Below, in pieces: positions 1-6,787 of a stretch of 18,696 nt of DNA; position 1 is the first letter of the stretch, and each line of letters opens with the position of its first letter. Under the pieces are notes generated by a model. It saw nothing but the letters and a program-made list of their open reading frames with translations. It was not told the DNA's origin and made no database searches. The stretch comes from CAYLMM01 sp964384825. GTDB taxonomy: Bacteria > Krumholzibacteriota > Krumholzibacteriia > LZORAL124-64-63. The position numbers and the translations under genes are program-made. The stretch is taken from contig CAYLMM010000051.1 of the NCBI GenBank assembly GCA_964384825.1, forward strand, positions 1 to 18,696, written 5' to 3'.

Positions 1-58
1 ATATTACCTGGTGAGAGAGTTAGAAAGCATACCAGTATCTACACGGGGGTTTCGTGGG

Positions 59-241
59 TTAAAGATAGAACCTCGGCGCCAGGACGGGCTCGTCCCCGGC
101 CGGCGCGGCGGCGGCCCTTCCGAAGACCGCGCCGAGCACGATCAGGATCACCAGCAACCCGATCAGGGCAGGTCCCCGGATTCCCCGTTCGACCACCACG
201 GTTTGGACCTGCGCAGGGATTCGATGATTTCGAGCGGGCAT
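59..241 (-). CDS. small single-pass membrane protein, unknown function (60 aa)
   Basis: I do not recognise this protein. It has a basic N-terminal tail (R4, R7, R19, R22), one hydrophobic segment at about residues 24-41 rich in Ile, Leu and Val, and a short Ala/Pro-rich C-terminal tail. The basic N-terminus suggests N-in, C-out topology. The ATG at 241 was chosen because GGAGG stands four bases before it. The frame stays open to an ATG at 295, but that codon lies at or before the transcription start predicted from the -10 element at 299-304. The gene diverges from the patatin-like gene. It could still be a chance ORF in GC-rich DNA, but the promoter, ribosome site and membrane segment together argue that it is real. 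Confidence 0.5.
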   Translation of the reverse strand: MPARNHRIPAQVQTVVVERGIRGPALIGLLVILIVLGAVFGRAAAAPAGDEPVLAPRFYL

Positions 242-298
242 GGATCCTCCAGGGAATACTGCGGGGAACACGAAGACCGGGTCCCGATGCTCCATGGG

Positions 299-307
299 AT
301 TATATCA
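299..307 (-). promoter_or_regulatory. extended -10 promoter for the small membrane protein gene
   Basis: The minus strand reads TGATATAAT, a perfect TATAAT with the TGn extension. No good -35 hexamer is seen 16-18 bases upstream, which extended -10 promoters can tolerate. The predicted start near 292 gives a leader of about 50 bases to the ATG at 241. Confidence 0.45.
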
Positions 308-369
308 GAAAGAAACGGCCACCCGCCGGATGACACAATATCCCGGGGCCTTTCCCTTTCGCCGCGATC

Positions 370-378
370 TGCTAGAAT
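370..378 (+). promoter_or_regulatory. extended -10 promoter candidate for the patatin-like gene
   Basis: TGCTAGAAT matches TGnTATAAT at all but one base. The -35 region around 351-356 (TTTCCC) is poor. Transcription would start near 385, about 54 bases before the patatin ATG. This site and the one at 299-307 form a divergent pair. Confidence 0.35.
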
Positions 379-394
379 CGGCGGGAATACGAAC

Positions 395-416
395 ATCCCG
401 CCTTCCGGGGCGGGAT
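395..416 (+). other. hairpin in the patatin leader
   Basis: ATCCCGCC and GGCGGGAT form a perfect 8-bp stem around the loop TTCCGG, 12 bases before the SD. No T-tract follows, so it is not a canonical terminator. A further copy of GGCGGGA at 380-386 could pair with the same middle arm. Confidence 0.45.
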
Positions 417-438
417 CCTGACCATACGGGGAGGCGAA

Positions 439-1365
439 ATGTCGGGGAAGATGCGCATCGGGCTGGCCCTGGGCAGCGGCGGAGCCCGCGGCCTGGCTCA
501 CGCCGGGGTCCTGGCCGCCCTCGAGGAGGCCGGACTGCGGCCGGACGTGATCGCCGGCACCAGCATGGGCGCGATCGTCGGTGCGCTCTACGCCGAAGAA
601 CCCAACGCCGAAAGGGCCTGGGAGCGCCTGGCCGCCTTCGCGGGCGATCCCGCTTTCCTCGAGACCTGGGCGCCCTACATCCCCAAGGGGTCGGGCAACA
701 ACCAGGACAACGGGCTGTTCCAGGGCGTGCTGGATTCGGTGAAGAAGAAGCTGATCGCCCTCAAGACGGTCACCCGATCCTCGCTGGTGCAGGACGAGGC
801 CCTGCTCGCGCCCCTGGCCGGGCTGCTGCGGACGCGCCGCTTCGAGAACCTGCGCGTGCCCTTCGCCGCGGTCGCGGTGGATCTGCGGTCGGGCGACAGG
901 ATCGTCTTCGACAAGGGGAACCTGCTGGAGGGCGTCTACGCCAGCAGCGCGATCCCGGCGGTCTTCCCCCCCCTGGAGAAGGACGGCCGGTTGATCTGCG
1001 ACGGCGGCGCCCCGTTCCGCGTTCCGGTGGACGTCTGCCGCGAGATGGGCGCGGATTTCGTGATCGCGGTGGATATTCCGGCCTTCGTGAACGTGGAATC
1101 CGAGTTCAAGACCGGACTCGACATGATCCTGCGCAGCGACACGATCGCCCGCCTGCGGCTGAACCGGTACGTCCTGGACGGCGCCGATTTCGTGATCTCG
1201 CCCGAGGTCGCCTCCTACCACTGGGCGGATTTCCGCGAGGCCCAGAACTGCCACGACGCCGGCCGCGCCGCCGGGCGCGAGGCCATGCCCCGCCTGCGGA
1301 AGGCCCTGGCCGAGAACCGCAGCCTGCGCACCCGCATCGGTCGCTGGCTGCGCCGGAGATTCTGA
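439..1365 (+). CDS. patatin-like phospholipase
   Basis: This is a patatin/RssA-family serine acyl hydrolase, expected to cleave acyl chains from phospholipids with a Ser-Asp dyad. The oxyanion-hole motif GSGGARG is at residues 12-18, the nucleophile elbow GTSMG at 40-44 (Ser42), and the Asp motif DGG at 188-190 (Asp188). There is no signal peptide, membrane segment or C-terminal beta-barrel, so it is the short cytoplasmic form; 308 residues is normal for that group. GGGGAGG lies four bases before the ATG. The gene ends seven bases from the convergent DUF1684 gene. The substrate cannot be told from sequence. Placement beside lipid-transport genes invites a link to membrane lipid turnover, but that is inference. 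Confidence 0.93.
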   Translation: MSGKMRIGLALGSGGARGLAHAGVLAALEEAGLRPDVIAGTSMGAIVGALYAEEPNAERAWERLAAFAGDPAFLETWAPYIPKGSGNNQDNGLFQGVLDSVKKKLIALKTVTRSSLVQDEALLAPLAGLLRTRRFENLRVPFAAVAVDLRSGDRIVFDKGNLLEGVYASSAIPAVFPPLEKDGRLICDGGAPFRVPVDVCREMGADFVIAVDIPAFVNVESEFKTGLDMILRSDTIARLRLNRYVLDGADFVISPEVASYHWADFREAQNCHDAGRAAGREAMPRLRKALAENRSLRTRIGRWLRRRF

Positions 1366-1376
1366 CCGGCGGTCAG
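1362..1376. other. palindrome spanning two convergent stop codons
   Basis: CTGACC and GGTCAG form a 6-bp stem around GGC. Its arms contain the TGA of the patatin gene (1363-1365) and the TGA of the convergent DUF1684 gene (1373-1375). No T-tract is present on either strand, so a bidirectional terminator role is only a possibility. Confidence 0.35.
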
Positions 1377-2287
1377 TGGGCCTCCCCCCACATCCTCTCT
1401 CCGGCCTGGACGGCCAGCGGCAGCGCGTTGCCCTCCGGCGGCAGCGGGCAGGTGGCGAAATCCGTGAAGACGCAGGGCGGATTGACCGCCTTGTTGAAAT
1501 CGAGGACCACCGTGCCGTCGGCGGCCGGCGGATCGGTCGACAGGAACCGCCCCCCGCCGTAGGTCTCATCGCCGCTGCTGAGATCCGAGAAGACGACGAA
1601 CAGCGGCTCGCCCGCCTCGCCGATCGGCGTCAGACGGCAGCGGCGGCCCGCCAGTTCGAAGACCAGATCGCCGCAGCTGGGCTCCCGGTCGATCTGTCCG
1701 AGCACGTTCGGGACGGGCACCCCCCGCGGCGGATCGCGGGGTTCGATCCGGGCGGTCACCCGCCAGCGGGCATCCACCGGGTATCGCTCGATCCCGCGGA
1801 AGTTCCGGCGCACCGGGCTCTCGCCGTCGCGCACCCTCAGGAACAGCAGATCGCCCCGGGCTATCACGTGGAACGACACCGAGCCGGACCGCAGAACGGT
1901 GGGAGATCCGTCGGCGTCTGCGAGCATGGGAACCGGGCCCGAGGCTTCCGAGTCCGCATCCGTCGTCCGTACACCCGACCCCGGTTCCGGGACGAAGACG
2001 ATCCCGTTATCCGAAACCGTCAGCACCCCCAAACGCCCGGGCACGGGCGCCTCGATCCGCACGTCCATCCCCGCGTCCGAGCCCACCCGGTTCTCACCCT
2101 GGCTCAGGGGATGCAGGCCGATCAGCGTCAGCCAGCCCGATTCGTCGAGCAACCGGGCTATCCTCTGTTCATGCCACTGATCGACCGAGCGGACGTATTC
2201 GGCGCCGGTGCGGGGCGAACAGCCCACGGCCAGCAGCACGAGAATGGACGGGATCAGCGCGACGTGGAAATTCAGCGTTCTTCTCAT
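1373..2287 (-). CDS. DUF1684 domain lipoprotein
   Basis: A 304-residue secreted protein of the DUF1684 family, whose biochemical role is not established. A signal peptide covers residues 1-22 and ends in a lipobox-like AVGC, so Cys23 is probably lipidated. The family signature is clear: an N-terminal W-L-T-L-I-G-L-H block, a central F-R-G-I-E-R-Y-P-V block, and a C-terminal run with ETYGGGRFL, VVLDFN, NPPC and CPLPPEGN, finishing with an AGE motif. The ATG at 2287 follows GGAGG with a 4-base gap; an in-frame extension to 2341 would read through the upstream terminator hairpin and is rejected. It is co-directional with the ferritin-like gene, but a strong terminator separates them, so expression may depend on read-through. 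Confidence 0.9.
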   Translation of the reverse strand: MRRTLNFHVALIPSILVLLAVGCSPRTGAEYVRSVDQWHEQRIARLLDESGWLTLIGLHPLSQGENRVGSDAGMDVRIEAPVPGRLGVLTVSDNGIVFVPEPGSGVRTTDADSEASGPVPMLADADGSPTVLRSGSVSFHVIARGDLLFLRVRDGESPVRRNFRGIERYPVDARWRVTARIEPRDPPRGVPVPNVLGQIDREPSCGDLVFELAGRRCRLTPIGEAGEPLFVVFSDLSSGDETYGGGRFLSTDPPAADGTVVLDFNKAVNPPCVFTDFATCPLPPEGNALPLAVQAGERMWGEAH

Positions 2288-2301
2288 GACGCCTCCGCGG
2301 G

Positions 2302-2329
2302 AAAAAAAAGGGGGCGCGCCGCGCCCCCC
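2302..2329 (-). terminator. intrinsic terminator after the ferritin-like gene
   Basis: On the minus strand GGGGGCGC and GCGCCCCC form a perfect 8-bp GC stem with a 3-base loop, followed at once by eight T residues (plus-strand A-tract 2302-2309). It begins 22 bases after the ferritin-like stop codon. The T-tract ends 14 bases before the DUF1684 start. Confidence 0.88.
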
Positions 2330-2351
2330 GCACACGGACATCGGGCGCCGC

Positions 2352-2864
2352 CTACATCGGCGAGAAACCCTGATCCGCCCAGTACTCGTCCTGCATCATC
2401 TTCTCGAGCTCCATCAGCTGCTTGAGGTGGCCGACCTCCCACTCGCTCAACCAGGTGAAGAGCTGCCTCAGGTCGGCGTCCTCGGTGATCTCGGCCTGCT
2501 CCCGGTAATAGGCGATGGCCTTGTTCTCCAGGTCGCAGCCGATGCCCACGACCGCCAGCTCGAAGGTGCCCCGCTTGATGGATTTGCGGAAGCCGTCGTC
2601 GATGACGTGCCCGGCGCCGTGATCCACCTCGGCCGGATGCACCTGCGAGAGGTCCACCATGCCGTTGTTCAGGATGTTGTCGTACTGGGCCTTCAGCAGG
2701 GCCACGTGCTCGTCCTCATCCTTGGCCAGGGCCTCGAACATGGCCTTGGCCGACGGGTCCTCGGTCTGGAGCGCGGCGTGGGAGTAGAGCTGCTGGCCCT
2801 TGATCTCGGTCATGATCGCGTCCTTGATGGCCGTGATCATCTGTTCGGTCTTAGGATCGTTCAT
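2352..2864 (-). CDS. rubrerythrin-type ferritin-like diiron protein
   Basis: A 170-residue four-helix ferritin-like protein. The expected diiron ligands are present: Glu20 on helix 1, E50-x-x-H53, Glu113 on the third helix, and E143-x-x-H146. It has no C-terminal rubredoxin domain (no CxxC pair), so it is a rubrerythrin-like or ferritin-like protein rather than a full rubrerythrin. Likely roles for the family are peroxide reduction or iron handling in the cytoplasm; the actual reaction is not readable from sequence. GGAGGG stands five bases before the ATG. The gene lies 66 bases downstream of mlaD on the same strand without an obvious promoter, though a small 5-bp GC hairpin (2891-2903) lies between them. 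It probably ends the mla transcript, because a strong terminator follows. Confidence 0.87.
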   Translation of the reverse strand: MNDPKTEQMITAIKDAIMTEIKGQQLYSHAALQTEDPSAKAMFEALAKDEDEHVALLKAQYDNILNNGMVDLSQVHPAEVDHGAGHVIDDGFRKSIKRGTFELAVVGIGCDLENKAIAYYREQAEITEDADLRQLFTWLSEWEVGHLKQLMELEKMMQDEYWADQGFSPM

Positions 2865-2930
2865 CGTTTCCCTCCTGTCGGTGAACGTCGGCGCCTCGGG
2901 CGCGGCGAATGTCGTCGGACTCGAATACGA

Positions 2931-3821
2931 TCAGAACAGGCTCACATGGAAATACCGCTTGGGGCGCGCCTTGATGTCGGCGATCAGATCCTGCACCGCG
3001 ACGATGGTCGATTCGGCCCGGGCGTAGAGCTGCTCGTCGCGCAGGATCCGCCCGGCCGTGCCCTCGCCGCGCTCCAGCCGGGCCAGCACCGAATCCAGGT
3101 TCTCCCCCGCGCGCACCAGCGTGCCGGCCAGGGTGTCGGCGTCCGCGACCAGGCGCCGCGTCCCGGAAAGGGTCTCGGCGAGTTCGGCGTCGGGCCCGGA
3201 GACCAGGCGGTTGACCGCGGCGGTCGTGCCCCGCAACTCGGCGATCAGATCCTTCAGGTCCGGTCCCACGTCGTTGACCGTCGTCTCGATGCCGCGGGCG
3301 GCCCCGCGGGCGGCGACCAGGGTGCTGTCGATCAGCCCCTGCTCGCGCATCCTGACCAGCAGGTCCTTCAGCTCGCGCGTCACGGCCTTGGCGTCATCGA
3401 TGGAATTGCTGATGGCGCTGGTCAGGACGGTCATGTCGGCGTCGGAGATGCCCTGGAAGACATGCCCCTCGGCGGCGGGCTCCCCGTGGCCCGGATCGAT
3501 GTCGATGACCTTCTCGCCGACGATGCCCACGGTCTGCAGGTGGATCTCGGCGTCCGCGCGCATGTCGGCCTCTTGCTCGACGTGGAAGTAGACCCGCACC
3601 TGCCGCTCCTCGAGCTCGAAACCGTCGACAGCGCCCATGCGGATGCCGCGGACGTTGACCCGGTCCTCGGTCTGCAGGCCGCTGACCATGGGGAAGTCGA
3701 CGACGTAGGAATAGGTTCGGCCCGAGAAACGGACCTGCTTCAGCCAGAGCAGGCCGAAGATCAGCACCAGCATCGCGGAGACGACGATCACTCCGAGCTG
3801 GATTTCCTTCCTGGCGGACAT
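2931..3821 (-). CDS. mlaD: MlaD-family MCE protein
   Basis: This is the membrane-anchored substrate-binding component of an Mla-type phospholipid transporter. Residues 8-27 form a single N-terminal membrane anchor. An MCE domain follows at about 36-115, with the conserved block running from G-L-Q-T-E-D-R-V through VRGIRMG and ending near VGEKVIDIDPG. From about 130 onward the protein is helical and charged, like the long C-terminal helices of many MlaD/Mce proteins. At 296 residues it is much longer than E. coli MlaD (about 180). GGAGG lies five bases before the ATG. Gene order mlaE-mlaF-mlaD with gaps of 23 and 33 bases indicates one operon. No MlaC, MlaB or MlaA is in the window, so the direction of transport and the periplasmic partner are unknown. 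Confidence 0.92.
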   Translation of the reverse strand: MSARKEIQLGVIVVSAMLVLIFGLLWLKQVRFSGRTYSYVVDFPMVSGLQTEDRVNVRGIRMGAVDGFELEERQVRVYFHVEQEADMRADAEIHLQTVGIVGEKVIDIDPGHGEPAAEGHVFQGISDADMTVLTSAISNSIDDAKAVTRELKDLLVRMREQGLIDSTLVAARGAARGIETTVNDVGPDLKDLIAELRGTTAAVNRLVSGPDAELAETLSGTRRLVADADTLAGTLVRAGENLDSVLARLERGEGTAGRILRDEQLYARAESTIVAVQDLIADIKARPKRYFHVSLF

Positions 3822-3854
3822 GGCTGCCTCCGTGGGCGACTTGTGGCTTGCGGC

Positions 3855-4658
3855 TCAGAATACGCCCAGAGGGCCCTGGGCGCTTCCTTCGATGAACTGG
3901 CGGACCGCCGGATGATCCGTGGATTTGATGTTCTCCACGGTGTCGGCATGGATGATCCGCCCCTCGTTGAGCATCGCGATGCGGTCTCCGACCTTGAAGG
4001 CGCTGGCCATGTCGTGGGTCACCACGATCGAGGTCACCTGCAGTTCGGCCTGCAGCTTCAGGATCAGGTCGTTGATGGCGTCGGCGGTGATCGGGTCCAG
4101 CCCGGTCGTCGGTTCGTCGTAGAGAATGTAGTCCGGAGACATGGCGATGGCTCGCGCCAGGCCCGCCCTCTTCTTCATCCCGCCCGACAGCTCGGAGGGA
4201 GTCTTGTCCTCCGCGCCGGCCAGGCCGACCAGCCCCAGGCATTCGGATGCCCGGTCGCGCACCTCCGCCGCGCTCATCCCGCTGTGCTCTTTCAGTCCCA
4301 GCCCCACATTTTCGCCGATGGTCATGGAGTCGAAGAGGGCGGCACCCTGGAAGAGCATCCCGAAGCGCTGCCGGAGCGCGAACAGCTCCCGGCGGTTGAG
4401 CTTCGAGATCCCGGTGCCGTCGACCCAGACCTCCCCCGCATCCGGCTCGAGCAGCCGGACGATATGCTTCAGGAGAACCGATTTGCCTTCCCCGCTGCGC
4501 CCGATCACGACCACCGTTTCCCCGCGGCGGATGATGAAATCGAGGTCCCGCAGCACGGTCTTCTCCTGGAAGCTCTTGGTCAGACCGCGGATGACGATCC
4601 CCCCGACCGAGGCGGGGTCGTCGACGCGGAACTCGGGCGTCCTGGCGGAAGACGGCAT
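3855..4658 (-). CDS. mlaF: MlaF-type ABC transporter ATP-binding protein
   Basis: The cytoplasmic ATPase of the MCE/Mla lipid transporter, 267 residues. Visible motifs: Walker A GRSGEGKS (53-60), Q-loop in MLFQGAALFDS (Gln104; typical of the MlaF subfamily), signature LSGGM (157-161), Walker B ILYDEP (178-183), D-loop GLD (186-188) and switch His215 in VTHD. The ATG at 4658 was chosen because the homologous region starts soon after it. An AAGGAG-like site lies upstream, but its spacing of about 12 bases is long. The much longer open frame extending upstream overlaps mlaE and is not real coding sequence. It sits between mlaE and mlaD and should energise transport through MlaE. Confidence 0.94.
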   Translation of the reverse strand: MPSSARTPEFRVDDPASVGGIVIRGLTKSFQEKTVLRDLDFIIRRGETVVVIGRSGEGKSVLLKHIVRLLEPDAGEVWVDGTGISKLNRRELFALRQRFGMLFQGAALFDSMTIGENVGLGLKEHSGMSAAEVRDRASECLGLVGLAGAEDKTPSELSGGMKKRAGLARAIAMSPDYILYDEPTTGLDPITADAINDLILKLQAELQVTSIVVTHDMASAFKVGDRIAMLNEGRIIHADTVENIKSTDHPAVRQFIEGSAQGPLGVF

Positions 4659-4681
4659 GAAAGGCTCTCTCTCCTTGCGTA

Positions 4682-5455
4682 TCAGCTGAACAGCAGCGTG
4701 GCCAGCAGATAGTCGGCGATCAGGACGCTGACGCAGCTCGAGACCACGGCCATCATGGTGGCGTTGCCGACTCCCTCGGCGCCGCCCCGGGTGTTGAACC
4801 CGTGGAAGATGCCGGACAGGGCGATGATCCCCCCGAAGACGAACGATTTGCTGAGCCCGCTCATCAGGTCGGGCATCTCGAAGTAGGTCAGCACCCCGGT
4901 GGCGAAGGTGCTCGAGGTGACGTCGAGGGTCGCCACCGAGATGAAGTAGGCCGCGTACACCGCGATGAAATCGGCGAAAATCGTGGCCACCGGAATCATC
5001 AGGACCGTCGCCGTGAATCGGGGCACGCCGAGATAGCCGGTCGGATCGATGGCCAGCATCTCCAGGGCGTCGAGCTGCTCGGTGACCTTCATGGTGCCGA
5101 GTTCGGCGGCGTAGTTGGCGCAGAGGCGGCCGCCGACGATCAGGGCGCAGAGAACCGGGCCCAGCTCGATGAAGACGGATTTGGAAACCACCGTGCCCAG
5201 GAACGACATCGGCACGTAGGCCTGCATCTGGTAGACCGCCTGCACGGCGGTCACCGCGCCGACGAAGACCGACGTGGTCAGGATCAACGGCAGCGAGCCG
5301 ACCGCGACGATGTGCATCTGCTCCATCGTTTCGCGGCGCAGCCGCCACAGGGAGGGCAATTGCCGGATTATGTTGGTCAGCAGAAGCGCCCCGCGCCCGG
5401 CGGCGCCGAACCCTTCGGTGACGATCCTGCCGATGTCCCGGAATATCGTTTTCAT
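4682..5455 (-). CDS. mlaE: MlaE-type ABC transporter permease
   Basis: The inner-membrane permease of the MCE/Mla lipid transporter, 257 residues, which is the usual family length. An amphipathic N-terminal stretch is followed by about five to six membrane segments. The family signatures are plain: ELGPVLCALIVGGRLCANY (about 97-115) with the following AELGTMKVTEQ, and GFNTRGGAEGVGNATM (about 219-234). The ATG at 5455 matches the family N-terminus, but no Shine-Dalgarno sequence precedes it. Instead a near-consensus promoter ends about 11 bases upstream, so the message may be nearly leaderless. In-frame extension upstream to 5635 would overlap the hydrolase gene on the same strand and is rejected. 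It is the first gene of the mlaEFD operon. Confidence 0.93.
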   Translation of the reverse strand: MKTIFRDIGRIVTEGFGAAGRGALLLTNIIRQLPSLWRLRRETMEQMHIVAVGSLPLILTTSVFVGAVTAVQAVYQMQAYVPMSFLGTVVSKSVFIELGPVLCALIVGGRLCANYAAELGTMKVTEQLDALEMLAIDPTGYLGVPRFTATVLMIPVATIFADFIAVYAAYFISVATLDVTSSTFATGVLTYFEMPDLMSGLSKSFVFGGIIALSGIFHGFNTRGGAEGVGNATMMAVVSSCVSVLIADYLLATLLFS

Positions 5456-5465
5456 GGTGCGGACG

Positions 5466-5494
5466 AATATATATGGCCCCGGGTGGAGTGTCCA
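5466..5494 (-). promoter_or_regulatory. sigma-70-type promoter of mlaE, with inverted repeat over the -35
   Basis: On the minus strand TGGACA (5489-5494) and TATATT (5466-5471) are separated by exactly 17 bases; each matches consensus at five of six positions. The predicted start near 5459 is only about four bases before the mlaE ATG. An inverted repeat GTGGA-3-TCCAC (5483-5495) covers the -35 and is a candidate operator. Confidence 0.6.
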
Positions 5495-5537
5495 CATCCG
5501 CGAATATCCGCAAGGAGATCCAGCCCCCGCCGCGGAT

Positions 5538-6446
5538 TCAGCCCCGCACGTATTCCAGCATCCCGCGGATCGATTGCCGGCTGAAGGCGATCTCCCGCTC
5601 GCGGATGTCGGCCGGCAGATCGGCCAGCGGCCCATAGTGGGGATCCTCCGCCTCCAGGCGCCGCAGGATCCGCGCGACGAGTTCCCCTTCCCCGGGCTCG
5701 TCCCCCGTTTCCAGCGCCTCCTCGCGCACCGTCCCGACCCACCGCAGATGCTGCTCCCGCGCCGCCCGCAGCAACTCCGCCGTCCGGCCCTCGATCAGGC
5801 CGTAATGCCCCATCGCCACCTTGCCGGGCAGCGGATCTAGCGCGGCCAGCCGGTCCAGGGAGACCAGGGCGTCCTCGAGAAAGAAGCGCGGCGGCGTGGC
5901 CGGCCGCAGATAGAGGCGCCCGTCCCCGGTGGGGCAATGGGTCCCGGCCGCCTCGCCGATGAACAGGACGTCGTCCCGGACATAGCATTGATGATGGGGG
6001 GCGTGCCCCGGGGTCGGCACGACGCGAAAGCCCAACGCCTCGAGTTCGGACGTCGGAGCCATCCGGCCGGCCGGGACGGGTTCGGGCCTGCCGTAGACCT
6101 CGGCCACCTCCCGCAGCACCCGCCGCGACCCCTCCCAGAGCCTTTGCGGATCGATCAGATGACGCGCCGCGGCGTCCAGGCAGACCGCCTTCGCTCCGGG
6201 AAACGCCTCCAGGACCCGCGCCGTCGCGCCGGCGTGGTCGAGATGCACATGGGTCAGCAGCACGTAGTCCAGACGCGAGACGCCCAGCTCCCCCAGCCGG
6301 TCGATCAGGCGGGCGGCGGTGCCGGCGGGGCCGGGATCGACGATGTACGCCGGCCCGTCCGCCGCGACCGCCCAGCAGCTGATGAACCGGCGCTGACCCG
6401 GCAGATCCTGGTCCAGGTCGACGAGTTTCAGATCGCATCGGTCCAT
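5538..6446 (-). CDS. MBL-fold metallo-hydrolase, ST1585-like
   Basis: A 302-residue metallo-beta-lactamase-fold hydrolase. Zinc-binding residues visible are H66-x-H68-x-D70-H71 (in LLTHVHLDHAG), His148 in PTPGHAPHH and His214 in GHYG. The bridging ligand, normally Asp in a GD motif, appears as Glu165 in FIGEAAG. The H-L-I-D-P block at 97-100 and the paired histidines after GHA resemble ST1585-like proteins, whose substrates are unknown. The C-terminal 80 or so residues are helical. GGGGAGG lies four to five bases before the ATG at 6446; the open frame runs on to 6722, but that would put the start inside the pilus promoter region. It diverges from pilB and ends 82 bases before mlaE, which has its own promoter. 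No signal peptide, so it is cytoplasmic. Confidence 0.88.
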   Translation of the reverse strand: MDRCDLKLVDLDQDLPGQRRFISCWAVAADGPAYIVDPGPAGTAARLIDRLGELGVSRLDYVLLTHVHLDHAGATARVLEAFPGAKAVCLDAAARHLIDPQRLWEGSRRVLREVAEVYGRPEPVPAGRMAPTSELEALGFRVVPTPGHAPHHQCYVRDDVLFIGEAAGTHCPTGDGRLYLRPATPPRFFLEDALVSLDRLAALDPLPGKVAMGHYGLIEGRTAELLRAAREQHLRWVGTVREEALETGDEPGEGELVARILRRLEAEDPHYGPLADLPADIREREIAFSRQSIRGMLEYVRG

Positions 6447-6633
6447 GGATCCTCCCCTGCTGATGATCGAGCTCTCCGGCCGGCATCCCCACCAATGAAT
6501 GATGCGCGAAGCCGATACGCCAATCCGGACCCGGCGAAAACCATCCTTTTTCCACTCAACCCATCCGCTTTCCGACCGATCAATCATCGAGCAACGTGAG
6601 ACCGTTTCGGAACGCCCGAACCGCGATAAGCAA

Positions 6634-6649
6634 TGGCACGGTCTTTGCT
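6634..6649 (+). promoter_or_regulatory. sigma-54 (RpoN) promoter of the pilus cluster
   Basis: TGGCACGGTCTTTGCT fits the sigma-54 pattern TGGCACG-N4-TTGCW without a mismatch. GG at 6635-6636 is the -24 element and GC at 6647-6648 the -12 element, correctly spaced. Transcription should start near 6660, giving a pilB leader of about 150 bases. Pilus genes are known sigma-54/PilR targets in Pseudomonas and Myxococcus. Confidence 0.82.
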
Positions 6650-6666
6650 GCCGTGCTTTTCGGAAA

Positions 6667-6787
6667 TGCGCCGGGGACCCGTCATCCCCGCCGACACGCA
6701 ACCCCGAAACGTGAAGGAACACGAACCGGCATCATCGGAACCTCTTGTTCCGCAAACAATTGCCGGGAAAGCGGGCAAAAGGCCCGC
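6667..6787 (+). other. structured 5' leader of pilB with three hairpins
   Basis: Hairpin 1: CGGGGA/TCCCCG (6672-6690) inside an outer TGCG/CGCA pairing (6667-6670 with 6697-6700). Hairpin 2: CGGAAC/GTTCCG (6736-6752). Hairpin 3: GCGGGC/GCCCGC (6771-6787), 10 bases before the SD. No T-tract follows any of them. No known riboswitch consensus was recognised. Confidence 0.45.

Noticed and set aside
1..58. lower-GC left edge as a mobile element or origin remnant
   Set aside because: The stretch is too short, and no repeats, att-like sites or DnaA boxes were recognised.
163..1569. 468-codon minus-strand frame across the patatin gene
   Set aside because: It is antisense to a gene with intact catalytic motifs and overlaps the end of the DUF1684 gene in another frame.
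2208..4712. 834-codon open frame on the plus strand
   Set aside because: It runs antisense to the ferritin-like, mlaD and mlaF genes, all of which have clear family motifs and ribosome sites. Its product resembles no protein and is typical of a GC-rich shadow frame.
4659..5513. mlaF extended upstream to 5513
   Set aside because: The extension overlaps mlaE in another frame and is Arg/His-rich shadow sequence; the MlaF domain begins soon after the ATG at 4658.
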